Below, one piece after another: positions 10,908 through 19,438 of a stretch of DNA of 64,000 nt. The notes under the pieces were generated by a model. The model searched no databases, was not told the DNA's origin, and saw only the letters and a program-made list of their open reading frames with translations. How positions within the stretch are numbered: position 1 is the stretch's first letter; the number at the start of each line of letters is the position of its first letter. Location of the stretch: the NCBI GenBank assembly GCA_028284045.1, contig JANQSN010000006.1, positions 1 to 64,000 of the forward strand. Reading direction: 5' to 3'. Source of the DNA: Alphaproteobacteria bacterium (GTDB lineage Bacteria > Pseudomonadota > Alphaproteobacteria > DSM-16000 > Inquilinaceae). The translations under genes and the position numbers were made by a program.

Positions 10908-11510
10908 TCACTGCAGCACCATGGTGGTCTCGGCCGCCGGTTCGCCGCCGGCGACCACGGCGGTCGCCTTGCCGGCATCCTCCGCCGGCGCCTGCGCGCC
11001 GGACGGGTCGGACTCCGCCGCTTCGCCACTGCGTCGGTCCGGCCCGAAATACGGGTACTCCGCCTTGCGGCGGCGGTCGGGGCCGAAATAGGTATGCGTG
11101 CGCACGAACGGCCGCGGCTTCTCGATCATGTAGATCAATCGCGAGAGCAGGTTGGCCGGCGTGATCGGCTTCAAGATGAACTCGTTGATCCCGGCATCGC
11201 GGGCGGCGGCGACGCGCCACAGCTCGCTGTGCGCGGTCATCATCAAGATCGGCACCATGGGGGTGGCGACATAGGGATCCGTGCGGACCAGCCGGACGAA
11301 GTCGAAGCCGTCCATCGGCTCCATCAGCCAGTCGGTGATCACCAGGTCGATATGGAAGGCGTTCAGCATCTTCAGCCCGGACTTGCCGTCCGCCGCGATA
11401 TGGACCGACTCCACGCCGAACGCGTGGAGCATCTGGTTGACCACGCGGCGCATCATCGGGCTGTCGTCGATCAGCAGGACTGCCAACGCCTCGAAATTGT
11501 AGCGTGCCAT
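10908..11510 (-). CDS. single-domain response regulator with repeated FGPDRR tail (copy A)
   Basis: A 200-residue receiver protein: acidic pair in VLLIDDSPMMRR, phospho-acceptor Asp60 in LVITDWLMEPMDG, MMTAHS switch segment, and FILKPIT lysine. The C-terminal tail carries two copies of a YFGPDRR motif (HTYFGPDRRRKAEYPYFGPD), then an Ala/Glu-rich end. There is no output domain, so it probably acts by protein contact, like CheY/DivK. It is 107 bp upstream of the second REC gene and 17 bp downstream of an Hpt gene, forming the series Hpt-REC-REC-Hpt. Confidence 0.87.
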   Translation of the reverse strand: MARYNFEALAVLLIDDSPMMRRVVNQMLHAFGVESVHIAADGKSGLKMLNAFHIDLVITDWLMEPMDGFDFVRLVRTDPYVATPMVPILMMTAHSELWRVAAARDAGINEFILKPITPANLLSRLIYMIEKPRPFVRTHTYFGPDRRRKAEYPYFGPDRRSGEAAESDPSGAQAPAEDAGKATAVVAGGEPAAETTMVLQ

Positions 11511-11527
11511 CGTCGCCCCCTTGACGA

Positions 11528-12169
11528 TCAGCGGTCGGGCTTGCGGGCCGGTGTCGCGCCCTCGGGAAGCGCGGCCGGGGTGATGACCGCCAAGCGCGGC
11601 ATCTCGATGCCTTCCTGATTGCCACCGGACAGGCGCGGACCGGTCGCCGGCGGTCCGCCGACCACCTCCACCTCGCCCCACAGGGCATTGGCGAGGTGCT
11701 GGCCCAGCGCGCCGCCGTCGCCGGTGATGCCGCGCGCCCGCACCAGCGCCAAGGCATCGAGATGCGTGACGATGGAGGCGGTCAAGCGCGGTTCCCCCGG
11801 GCTGGTGCGCTCCAGCAGGGCGCACAAAGACTGGCCGATGGTTGAGATCAGCTCATAGCCGAAGGTCTGGCCCTGGCCCTTGACCTCGTGGGCGATGCGG
11901 TAGATCCGCGCGAGCAGGGGGTCGTCATCCTGCGGCGATGTGCCGAGGTGCGCCGCCAAGGTCTGCATCGCGCGCGTTCCGTCGTCGACGATGTCGAGGA
12001 AGTCCGCGGTCAAGCTCGCGACCTGATCGCCGGCCTCGGCGATCATCTCGCCGGGGTCGCGGCCGTCCGGTGTCGCCGTGCGTTCCTTGAGCTGGTTGCG
12101 GGTCTCGATCATTTCGCACCAGTTTTTGCCGGCGTTGATCGTCGTCCGCTTGATGTCGTCATCCGGCAT
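11528..12169 (-). CDS. Hpt-domain phosphotransfer protein (copy A)
   Basis: A 213-residue protein starting MPDDDIKRTTINAGKNWCEM, with Hpt signature RIAHEVKGQGQTFGYELIST (phospho-His at about residue 94 from this start). The helical Hpt domain spans about 40-150. The C-terminal 60 residues are Pro/Gly-rich with no recognisable fold. An ATG at 12202 is also in frame; I prefer 12169, which has an ACAGG about 6 bp upstream. This is the first gene of the four-gene phosphorelay cluster. Confidence 0.82.
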   Translation of the reverse strand: MPDDDIKRTTINAGKNWCEMIETRNQLKERTATPDGRDPGEMIAEAGDQVASLTADFLDIVDDGTRAMQTLAAHLGTSPQDDDPLLARIYRIAHEVKGQGQTFGYELISTIGQSLCALLERTSPGEPRLTASIVTHLDALALVRARGITGDGGALGQHLANALWGEVEVVGGPPATGPRLSGGNQEGIEMPRLAVITPAALPEGATPARKPDR

Positions 12170-12401
12170 GCGCGGCCTGTCCCGGACGGTCAGAGATCCC
12201 ATCGCCGGGCCGCGATGGCGCAGGCGACGAGCGGGCGCCCGCTCCGCCGCGAATCGGTCGGCAGGGTGGTGTCCCGTCGGATCGTTCTACCCGCACGTGG
12301 TTAAGAAGCCGTTGAGATTTCAGCCTTTCGGACGGGCGCGCCGGGTCGGTCGTCGCTGAGCGCGCTGCACCGGTGTTGCAATCGCGCGGGGTCCAGGCGC
12401 G

Positions 12402-13589
12402 CTACACCAAGTGTTTGAGATTCGGGGCAGTTTTTACGCCAATCGACGGTCCGCCGGCGGCCGCCTCGGCCGACTGCCCGGCATCGACCCAGCCGGTCAG
12501 GCGGGTGACGTGACCCATCTTCCGGCCGGGTTTGGCGACGCCCTTGCCGTAATGGTGCAGACGGCAGGCCGGGTCCGCGACCAGGGCGGGCCAGCGGTCG
12601 ATCTCCGCACCCAGAAGGTTGTCCATCACCGCGTCGGCGAACCGGCCGACCGGGGCGAGCGGCAGGCCGGCGATCGCCCGAATGAACTGGTCGAACTGGC
12701 TGGTCCGGCAGGCATCCAGCGTCCAGTGGCCGGAATTGTGCGGGCGCGGCGCCAGCTCGTTGACCAGGAGGGTGTCGCCGGCCACGAACATCTCCACCGC
12801 GACGAGGCCGACAAGGTCCAGCGCCTCGGCGATGCGCCCGGCGATCTCCAGCGCGGCCGCGGCGACCGGCGCCGGCAGCGCCGCCGGTGCCAGCGTCGTC
12901 TTCAAGATATGGTCGGCGTGGCGGTTCTCCACCGGCGGGAACGAGACCACGGTGCCGTCGGCGCCGCGCGCGGTGATCACCGAGACCTCGCGGTCGAAGG
13001 CGACGAAGCCCTCGACGATCGCCGGGGCGCCGCCGAGACGCTCCCAGGTGCGCCGCGCGGCGTCGTCGGCGTCCGCCAGGTCGCCCTCGGCCGGCAGCAT
13101 CGCCTGTCCCTTGCCGTCGTAGCCGAGCCGGCGGGTCTTCGCCACCGCGGGGCGGCCGATTCGCGCGATCGCGGCGGCCAGGCCGCCGGCATCGTCCGCC
13201 CGGGCGAACGGCGCCGTGGCGATCGCCAGGTCGCGAAGGAACGACTTCTCCGACCAGCGGTCCTGACAGACCGCCAGCACCGCCGGCGACGGCCGGACCG
13301 GCACCCGCTCGGCGAGGTATCGGGCGGTATCCAGCGGGATGTTCTCGAACTCGTAGCTGACGACGTCGACCGAGCGCGCGAAGGCCGCCAGGGCGGTCTC
13401 GTCGTCATAGGCGGCGTGCGTCATGCGCCCGCAGACCTGCGACAGGGGGCTGTCCGCGTCCGGACAGAAGCCGTGGACCCGGTAGCCGAAGGCCGCGGCG
13501 GCCAGGGCGGCCATCCGCCCGAGTTGCCCGCCGCCCAGCATGCCGATGACCGCGCCCGGCGCCAGCGGCGGCTCGCACCGCCCGGTCAT
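12402..13589 (-). CDS. purK: 5-(carboxyamino)imidazole ribonucleotide synthase
   Basis: A 395-residue ATP-grasp enzyme that carboxylates aminoimidazole ribonucleotide with ATP and bicarbonate (de novo purine synthesis). The N-terminal [17 protein letters not shown] is the PurK nucleotide/substrate-binding opening. The ATP-grasp core includes [14 protein letters not shown], then [11 protein letters not shown] and [13 protein letters not shown] with the catalytic N-S-G-H. The length is normal. It overlaps purE by 4 bp (ATGA at 13586-13589), so the purEK pair is translationally coupled. Confidence 0.96.
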   Translation of the reverse strand: MTGRCEPPLAPGAVIGMLGGGQLGRMAALAAAAFGYRVHGFCPDADSPLSQVCGRMTHAAYDDETALAAFARSVDVVSYEFENIPLDTARYLAERVPVRPSPAVLAVCQDRWSEKSFLRDLAIATAPFARADDAGGLAAAIARIGRPAVAKTRRLGYDGKGQAMLPAEGDLADADDAARRTWERLGGAPAIVEGFVAFDREVSVITARGADGTVVSFPPVENRHADHILKTTLAPAALPAPVAAAALEIAGRIAEALDLVGLVAVEMFVAGDTLLVNELAPRPHNSGHWTLDACRTSQFDQFIRAIAGLPLAPVGRFADAVMDNLLGAEIDRWPALVADPACRLHHYGKGVAKPGRKMGHVTRLTGWVDAGQSAEAAAGGPSIGVKTAPNLKHLV

Positions 13590-14128
13590 GGTCCGGTCAT
13601 GGGCCCGGTCGGGGCCGCGTCGTCGGGCGCCGCCGGGACGCCTGCGGACTGCGCGTCACGCCAGGCATCCAGGCGCGCCGCCAAGGCGGGATCATGGGTC
13701 GCCAGGATCGCGGCGGCGAGAAGAGCGGCGTTGATCGCGCCGGCCCGGCCGATCGCCAGCGTGCCGACCGGTATGCCGGCGGGCATCTGAACGATCGACA
13801 GCAGGCTGTCCATGCCGCTGAGGCTGCGGCTCTCCACCGGCACCCCCAGCACCGGCAGCGGCGTGAAGGCCGCCGTCATGCCGGGCAGATGCGCCGCACC
13901 GCCGGCGCCGGCGATGATCACCTTCAAACCGCGGTTGCGCGCACCCTCCGCATAGTCTTTCAGGCGGTGCGGCGTGCGATGGGCCGACACGATGCGCGTT
14001 TCCGTCGCAACCGCGAGCGTCGCCAGGGTCTGGGCCGCATGGGTCAGGGTCGGCCAGTCGGACTGGCTGCCCATGATGATGCCGACAAGCGGCCCCCCGG
14101 GCCGGTCGGTCGCCTCTGCCTCGCTCAC
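13586..14128 (-). CDS. purE: N5-carboxyaminoimidazole ribonucleotide mutase
   Basis: A 180-residue class I PurE acting immediately after PurK. It has the diagnostic [13 protein letters not shown] near the start, [30 protein letters not shown] and the [21 protein letters not shown] loop. I chose a GTG start at 14128 because GGAGG lies 5 nt upstream of it and no ATG fits between the family start and the divergent promoter region. Upstream in-frame ATGs would add about 80 non-homologous residues. A Pro/Ala-rich C-terminal tail is present. Confidence 0.94.
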   Translation of the reverse strand: MSEAEATDRPGGPLVGIIMGSQSDWPTLTHAAQTLATLAVATETRIVSAHRTPHRLKDYAEGARNRGLKVIIAGAGGAAHLPGMTAAFTPLPVLGVPVESRSLSGMDSLLSIVQMPAGIPVGTLAIGRAGAINAALLAAAILATHDPALAARLDAWRDAQSAGVPAAPDDAAPTGPMTGP

Positions 14129-14442
14129 CTGCCCTCCGTCCGCCGGTGCCGTGCCGCCTCTCAGGCCGGCAGAAATTGCAAACTGTTGACGAAATGGCAA
14201 TCGCTTGCCTGTTCTATTGCGCGATCGTGGACGAAGCGACGCGTCCGCCGCCCGGCAGGCCGTGGGTCGGCGAGGGCGGGGACCGTGGCATGCATGGTCG
14301 ACCGGAAGGGGATGCATTTGTTCGAGCGGGAGGGGCGCTCGATCCCTATAGTGGTCGCGCAAGCGATGGCACCAGGCGCTGCGTGTGACGGTCGGAGCGA
14401 CCGTCTCAGCCGTTGGATCGAGAGAGCCGAGCGGACATCGTC
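14129..14442. other. divergent intergenic region purE / GGDEF gene
   Basis: 314 bp without a convincing gene. It must hold the promoters for purEK (minus) and the diguanylate cyclase (plus). A relatively A/T-rich stretch with TTGACG (about 14185) and TCTATTG lies near 14180-14215. I cannot assign a promoter with certainty. Confidence 0.4.
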
Positions 14443-15192
14443 ATGAAGATCGGCGATCGGAACCGGATTGCGGAGACGACGGCGACGCGCGGGGTCGCCA
14501 GAACGGCGGCGCCCGAGGCGCCGGCGGCGACCGCCCCCGCCTCGCCGCGGACGGTCGAGGATGCCGCCACCGTCTTCGGCATTCCGCAGGAGGAGCTGAC
14601 GCCGAGCGTCCGGCGCGGGATCAGTCGGCTGATCGCCGAGGTGGAGAATCTGCGCCAGCAGCTTGAGCAGCGCGAACAGCGTATTGCCTATCTGGAGAAG
14701 CTGGCGGACGAGGATCCGCTGGGGCCGATCCTGAACCGGCGCGCCTTCGTGCGCGAGATGTCGCGCATGATGGCCTATTCGGAACGCTATGGGGCCCGTT
14801 CCAGCGTGCTGTTCTTCGATGTCGACGACATGAAGCTGATCAACGACAGCTACGGCCATGGCGCGGGCGACGCGGCGCTGGCGCATGTCGCCTCGTCGCT
14901 GCTCGCCAATGTCCGCTCGTCCGACGTGGTCGGCCGCCTGGGCGGCGACGAGTTCGCGGTGCTGCTGGCGCAGACGGCGGAGTCCCAGGCGGCGAACAAG
15001 GCGGCGGAGCTTGCCGGGGTGGTGCAGGGTCGGCCGTTCTCCTGGAATGGCAAGGAACTGACGGTGAGCATGTCGTTCGGCATCTTCGGCTTCGACGGCC
15101 GGACGGAGCCGCAAGACGTGCTCGATGCGGCGGACCAGAACATGTACGCCTACAAGCGCGCCCAGCGCGCTCGGGAGCCCTCGGCGGAGTGA
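14443..15192 (+). CDS. diguanylate cyclase (GGDEF domain)
   Basis: A 249-residue protein. The N-terminal 75 residues include an Ala-rich region and a coiled coil (LIAEVENLRQQLEQREQ). The GGDEF domain follows: DEDPLGPILNRRAF start motif, FFDVDDMKLINDSYGHGAGD (metal/GTP contacts), the intact active-site loop GRLGGDEFAVLL, and SMSFGIFGF near the end. It should make c-di-GMP from two GTP. There is no obvious RxxD inhibitory site. No sensory domain is fused beyond the coiled coil, so dimerisation may be the control point. An upstream in-frame TTG at 14413 is possible; the ATG at 14443 is preferred. Confidence 0.9.
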   Translation: MKIGDRNRIAETTATRGVARTAAPEAPAATAPASPRTVEDAATVFGIPQEELTPSVRRGISRLIAEVENLRQQLEQREQRIAYLEKLADEDPLGPILNRRAFVREMSRMMAYSERYGARSSVLFFDVDDMKLINDSYGHGAGDAALAHVASSLLANVRSSDVVGRLGGDEFAVLLAQTAESQAANKAAELAGVVQGRPFSWNGKELTVSMSFGIFGFDGRTEPQDVLDAADQNMYAYKRAQRAREPSAE

Positions 15193-15244
15193 GTGGCGTC
15201 GTGTCCCGGGCTTGGGGGACGCCCCGCGCGATGTCGGTGCGGAC

Positions 15245-15285
15245 GGGGGCGGCGCGAACGGGGGCGGCGCGAACGGGGGCGGCGC
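15245..15285. repeat. 15-bp tandem repeat, 2.7 copies
   Basis: The unit GGGGGCGGCGCGAAC occurs at 15245-15259 and 15260-15274, with a truncated third copy, in the gap between two converging genes (GGDEF and YdcH). No function is evident. Confidence 0.85.
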
Positions 15286-15287
15286 GG

Positions 15288-15488
15288 TCAGGCGATGATG
15301 TCGGGCAGCAGGCGGCTTTCCAGGCGGGCGATCTGGTCCTTCAAGGCCAGCTTCCGTTTCTTCAGACGATTGACCTGAAGCTGATCGCTGGTCGCGGTGC
15401 CGGAAACGCGCTCGATCACATCGTCGAGGTCCCGGTGTTCGAGCTTCAGGACTTCCAACTGTTCTTTCAGGGTCTCAAGATCGGACAT
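15288..15488 (-). CDS. YdcH family protein (DUF465), copy 1
   Basis: A 66-residue all-helical protein starting MSDLETLKEQLEVLKLEHRD and ending LKDQIARLESRLLPDIIA. The spaced L-x2-EH-x-[DE]-L-D and K-x-R-K-L-x-L-K-D-x-I pattern marks the YdcH/DUF465 coiled-coil family. The function is unknown. These are abundant small proteins in alphaproteobacteria. The start at 15488 is where the family begins; the frame is open further upstream but unlike the family. A paralogue lies at 17341 on the other side of the phosphofructokinase gene. Confidence 0.88.
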   Translation of the reverse strand: MSDLETLKEQLEVLKLEHRDLDDVIERVSGTATSDQLQVNRLKKRKLALKDQIARLESRLLPDIIA

Positions 15489-15934
15489 CGTCCATCCCGA
15501 TTGAGGCGGCCGCGGCCCGGTCTTCGGGCCGATGGGAGACGGGCGCTTGGGAGGCGGGCGCTCCAACGGTCGCCGGCGCGGATCGGGTTCGTGGCCGGCG
15601 CGCCGGGCGGCCGGTGCCGGCGGGGCGGAAGTCTGCGTCCGGCCGTCGCGCCGGCGCAAGAGCAATCTGGCGGCGAGTCGGTGGCGACGGCGCTTCGGTG
15701 CAGCGTGCCGGGTAGGGGGGCGGCGCCGTCGCGGCGGGTTTGGGCTGCAGCTTGCGGGACGGCGCCGTTTTGGCGAGAGTAGGGATGCATCGGCATCGCC
15801 GTTTCGCGGTGGCTCGACCCGCGCTCGCGTCACCCCGACTGCACCCCCTTGCCGGTCCCGCCGGCCTTCTCTTCCCAGTCCCTGCCCATCTAGGGCCCCG
15901 CTAGGGCCCTGCCCATCGAGGGAGATCTCGTCCG

Positions 15935-17017
15935 ATGGTCGACGACAAGCGGATCGGTATCGTGTGCAGCGGCGGCGACTGTGCCGGTCTCAACGCCGCG
16001 ATCCGGGCGGCCGTCTTCCGCATTGCCGAGCTGGGGTGGACCGCCATCGGGCTGAAGGAGGGCACCGCCGGTCTCCTGCAGCGGCCCCTGCAGTACGAGG
16101 TGCTGACGCCCGACAATTTCAGCGGCGACATCATGCGGCGCGGCGGCACGATGCTGGGGACCACCAACAAGGGAAATCCGTTCGCCTTCCCGATGGCCGA
16201 CGGTTCGGTCAAGGATCGCTCCCACGAGATCCTGGAGGGCCTGCGCGAGCTGTCCTTGGATGCCTTGATCGGCATCGGCGGCGACGGCAGCTCGGCGATC
16301 CTGCGGCGGCTGGCGGTGCAGGGGAACGTGCAGTTGATCACCGTGCCGAAGACCATCGACAACGATATCGGCCTGACGGAGAACGCCATCGGCTTCGACA
16401 CCGCCGTTTCCGTCGCGACGGAGGCGTTGGACCGGCTGCAGCCGACGGCGGCCAGCCATCACCGGGTGATGGTGCTGGAGGTGATGGGGCGCGACGCCGG
16501 GCATATCGCGCTGCAGGCGGGCATCGCCGGCGGCGCCGACGTGATCTTGATCCCGGAGATTCCCTATTCGCTGAAGAAGGTGGCGGAGAAGATCAATCAG
16601 GTCCGCGCGCGCGGCCGCAACTTCGCCCTGGTCGTGGTCTCCGAGGCGGTGCGCACCACGGAGGGCGAGGCGCTGGAGCAGACCTTCACCGACGGCGAGC
16701 GGCGCTTCGGCGGGGTCGGCAACTATGTCGGCGAGCTGATCGCCGACGCGACCGGGGCGGAGACCCGGGTCACCGTGCTCGGGCATGTCCAGCGCGGGTC
16801 GATGCCGAACTGGCGCGATCGGATGATCGCTTCGGCCTTCGGCGTCCATGCGGTGGATCTGGTGCGCGACGGCAAGTCCGATCGGATGGTCGCCTGGTGG
16901 AACCGCCAGATCATCGACGTCGCCATCGAGGATGCGATCGCCAACTACCATTCGGTGGAACTCGACGGGCCGCTGGTGCGCACGGCGCGCGGCCTGGGGA
17001 TCTGTCTGGGCGACTGA
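15935..17017 (+). CDS. pfkA: 6-phosphofructokinase, group III (mixed-signature) type
   Basis: A 360-residue PFK that phosphorylates fructose 6-phosphate. Seen: GIVCSGGDCAGLNAAIRA at the N-terminus, the nucleotide loop GIGGDGSSAIL, VPKTIDNDIGLTE with the catalytic Asp, MGRDAGHIALQAGIAGGAD, and VLGHVQRGSMPNWRDR. The glycine in GGDGS is the ATP-type residue (PPi enzymes have GGDDS). The lysine in PKTIDND is the residue more usual in PPi-type enzymes (ATP enzymes have PGTIDND). This combination is known in actinobacterial ATP-PFKs, so ATP use is the better guess. No operon partner is within 300 bp downstream. Confidence 0.92.
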   Translation: MVDDKRIGIVCSGGDCAGLNAAIRAAVFRIAELGWTAIGLKEGTAGLLQRPLQYEVLTPDNFSGDIMRRGGTMLGTTNKGNPFAFPMADGSVKDRSHEILEGLRELSLDALIGIGGDGSSAILRRLAVQGNVQLITVPKTIDNDIGLTENAIGFDTAVSVATEALDRLQPTAASHHRVMVLEVMGRDAGHIALQAGIAGGADVILIPEIPYSLKKVAEKINQVRARGRNFALVVVSEAVRTTEGEALEQTFTDGERRFGGVGNYVGELIADATGAETRVTVLGHVQRGSMPNWRDRMIASAFGVHAVDLVRDGKSDRMVAWWNRQIIDVAIEDAIANYHSVELDGPLVRTARGLGICLGD

Positions 17018-17340
17018 TCCGCCGGCCAGCGGCGGGGTCATCGCCGGTCCGGTTCGCCTGTTGCTACGCAAAAAACGAATAGCGACCGTCCGCCGCTCTG
17101 CGTCGATGATGACTGCGCGGTGACGGGTCCCCATGTTACCGTTGTACCGGCTGGGTGTCCGTCCCGACGTGCCGCCTAAGGAGCGGTGGCGTCGCGGTGG
17201 ATCGTCCGGCTCACCGGCCTTGCGTGCCGGTGGCCTCGCCCCGCGGGCGGGGGCCGTGCTGCGCTTGAGGCGTGGCAGCGCTTACCGGCCGAACGCCGGC
17301 CAGCCCCGGGAGTGTTCGCAACCCTTGAGGAGGGGCAGGA
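17018..17340. other. intergenic region upstream of second YdcH gene
   Basis: 323 bp between pfkA and the small YdcH gene. I see no open frame with a recognisable product. It ends in a strong Shine-Dalgarno sequence (AGGAGG at about 17328) for the gene at 17341. Confidence 0.4.
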
Positions 17341-17511
17341 ATGTCAGCGATTGAGCGCCTTGAATCACTGCGCACGCGTCATCATCAACTCGAACGGGAC
17401 CTGCACGACGAAGAGTTGCGGCCCTTGCCGAGTGACGAGGCCATGCGCCGCATCAAGCGTGAGAAGCTGCGCATTAAGGACGAGATGGCCTCTTTGGCCC
17501 TCGTCTCCTGA
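17341..17511 (+). CDS. YdcH family protein (DUF465), copy 2
   Basis: A 56-residue small gene. Its protein begins MSAIERLESLRTRHHQLERD and ends with KREKLRIKDEMASLALVS. Like the copy at 15288 it has the helix-turn-helix coiled-coil layout of DUF465: L-x3-H-x2-L-[ED], a short D/E/P loop, then R-x-K-x-E-K-L-x-[IL]-K-D-x-[IM]. AGGAGG sits 7-8 nt upstream of the ATG, an excellent ribosome site. It is followed by a hairpin region, so it probably forms a single-gene transcript. The function is unknown. Confidence 0.85.
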   Translation: MSAIERLESLRTRHHQLERDLHDEELRPLPSDEAMRRIKREKLRIKDEMASLALVS

Positions 17512-17565
17512 ACAACCGCCGAAACGGCCGATTTGATCCGGTCACCGTTGGAATTGCCACAGTCC

Positions 17566-17633
17566 GCGTGAGATCACGTCACAATCAGGCGTGAGATCAC
17601 CGTCAGAGCAAGATCGCATCAGGGTGACATCAC
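17566..17633. repeat. short direct repeats GCGTGAGATCAC
   Basis: GCGTGAGATCAC occurs at 17566-17577 and 17589-17600 (23-bp period). A degenerate GTGACATCAC follows at 17624-17633. The element GTGAGATCAC is partly self-complementary, so these could be protein-binding sites, but nothing identifies the factor. Confidence 0.5.
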
Positions 17634-17689
17634 ATCTCAAACCGGAACCGAGGTGAGAGCCGAGGTTCGACACTTAGAACACCATTCGC

Positions 17690-17752
17690 GGCCCTGTGGG
17701 CTTCCCGTTCCGCGCCTCGGCGACCGGAGGGGGAGGTCCGCAGGGCCTTTTT
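17690..17752 (+). terminator. long hairpin with U-tract (terminator or sRNA 3' end)
   Basis: GGCCCTG (17690-17696) pairs with CAGGGCC (17741-17747), followed directly by TTTTT. Inside, CTTCCC (17701-17706) can pair with GGGAGG (17731-17736), giving a two-part stem with a 4x4 internal loop. It lies 180 bp after the YdcH gene. It is either that gene's terminator or the end of an independent small RNA. Confidence 0.6.
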
Positions 17753-17809
17753 GCGTTCGGGCTGCCTCTCGGCGTCCGACGCGCGGGCCGGAACCGCCGG
17801 CGTTACCGG

Positions 17810-19105
17810 CTATGGCGAGCCGATTCCGGTCCTTGGGGCATCCTGGGCGGCCGATGCGCCGCCGGGCGGTGTCGGCTTCGGTGGGGCAGGGATGGCAATC
17901 TGCGGCGCCAGCAGCATCGAGAGCGACTCGGGATGGTAGTAGTACTGATCATGAGCGTGCTGACTCATGAATTTCAGCCAAGAGATCGAAAAATCTGCTG
18001 CGAGGCTTGAGTTCTCGTAGTGCTCATCATGCGCGGGCAACCGGGCCGATAGCCAATCCGCGGAAGAATAGACGTCGAACCAGCGCGGCACGCGACCGCT
18101 GCAAGCCTTCATGATACTGCGATGAACGCGCTTCGGGCTGCGATGGGCCAGGACGGCAAGCGGGGCGCCCCAGGTGATCAACGTCGTTCGATCCTTGATC
18201 GCGCTGACGTCATAGGTGGCCAGGACCTCAAGCCCGATCACGCCCCCCATGGAATGGCCGAGGACGACGACCTCGTCGTAGTCCGGGCGTTCCGGGTCGT
18301 CTTCCCGGGGTTGATCGAAGACGCGCTGCAACGTGGTCTGTAGGCGATGCGCGATGACGGCATCGAGATCCTTGTCGACTGATGCCGACAGGTACCGCCT
18401 GACGAAGTCGGCGACCGATGCCGTTGTTCCGATCCCGAATATCGAGAGAATGATCAAGAGAAGAAGAAATATTTCATTGTTCGCCACAGGGGCGATGTCG
18501 GCGAAGATCGGCTGTAATCTTTGTGAAACAAGATTGAATACATCGGTAAAGCCGGCATCGTCAGTCGGTTCGTTCACAAGGGGCAGATCGACTTGTTCGG
18601 CAACGCTTGGGGTACCCGCCGGCGAACCGACGACGAAACCCGCCAACGCGACGATGATCGTTGCGTACCAAAGGAGGAGCAGAAGGCCCGACGCCATGAA
18701 TACGACCGTCAGCGACCGATTTTGGCGAAGCGACCGAAGCCACCAAGGGTGCAGCATCCAATAGAACAGAAGCTTTGTGGCGCTCCAGAACCGCTGCGGC
18801 GGCGTGTCGTCGGATGTGGCGGGAATCAAGTCGGCCCAATACGCCTCGAACACGTCGACGACCGGGCGCTTGCCGAGGTGCTCTTGGATTGGGGTCAGAC
18901 GGCGAAACGTCTCGCCGGCAATCGCGCCGTCGGTTGTCTCGCCGACCGGCATCCGTCTGGACATGGCCAGATTGTCCACGAGGATGTCGCGCCGGCTATT
19001 GCGCGGGTGATGGCCCCACCCGTGAACCAGGATCACGGCGCGCTTGGCCACCGTCGTTGCGGTCTCGGATTGATCCTTCGGTCCCGGGAGTTCTGCGGAG
19101 TCCAT
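17810..19105 (-). CDS. membrane-embedded alpha/beta hydrolase, function unknown
   Basis: A 431-residue protein. The N-terminal RAVILVHGWGHHPRNSR carries an HGWG oxyanion-type motif (about residues 22-37). The nucleophile elbow is VVVLGHSMGGVIGLE (Ser at about residue 290). The catalytic His may be in the region SQHAHDQYYYHPES. Two hydrophobic segments (about 132-160 and 208-232) interrupt the fold, suggesting a membrane hairpin with the hydrolase domain in the cytoplasm. A Pro-rich tail follows. It resembles lipases/esterases of the serine alpha/beta type, but I recognise no characterised family. Codon use is slightly less GC-rich than neighbouring genes. It stands alone. Confidence 0.7.
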   Translation of the reverse strand: MDSAELPGPKDQSETATTVAKRAVILVHGWGHHPRNSRRDILVDNLAMSRRMPVGETTDGAIAGETFRRLTPIQEHLGKRPVVDVFEAYWADLIPATSDDTPPQRFWSATKLLFYWMLHPWWLRSLRQNRSLTVVFMASGLLLLLWYATIIVALAGFVVGSPAGTPSVAEQVDLPLVNEPTDDAGFTDVFNLVSQRLQPIFADIAPVANNEIFLLLLIILSIFGIGTTASVADFVRRYLSASVDKDLDAVIAHRLQTTLQRVFDQPREDDPERPDYDEVVVLGHSMGGVIGLEVLATYDVSAIKDRTTLITWGAPLAVLAHRSPKRVHRSIMKACSGRVPRWFDVYSSADWLSARLPAHDEHYENSSLAADFSISWLKFMSQHAHDQYYYHPESLSMLLAPQIAIPAPPKPTPPGGASAAQDAPRTGIGSP

Positions 19106-19438
19106 TGTCGATCCTCCGGGGCATCTTCACGTCGGCGGGTTCATTCGCCGACACTGAAAACACGTCAAACCGCCCTATCCCCATCGATCGTTGTGCATAT
19201 CGCGGGACTGTGCAAGCGATCGACCGACGGATGGTCGCCGCATCGCCCGCCGGTTGTCCAGAGGGGCAAGTCGCCTGCTGTCCGGCATAGGCCGGCGCAC
19301 GGCGCGGGTCGCCGGCCGGGTCCGGTAAGCAATTGAGTCTAAGGTGTAGTTAGCGGACCGGGGCCAGGAGCCCGACCCCTTGGGATCCTCACGTCCGCCG
19401 GCCGCGTTGCCGGGCGCGGCCGGCCGGCCGCGCCCGCT
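19106..19438. other. intergenic region, no feature identified
   Basis: 333 bp between the hydrolase start and the trcR stop, both minus strand. It presumably holds the hydrolase promoter. I see no gene, repeat or convincing terminator. Confidence 0.4.

Noticed and set aside
14413..14442. TTG start 30 bp upstream for the GGDEF protein
   Set aside because: Possible, but the ATG at 14443 is simpler and the added ten residues show no conservation signal I can judge.
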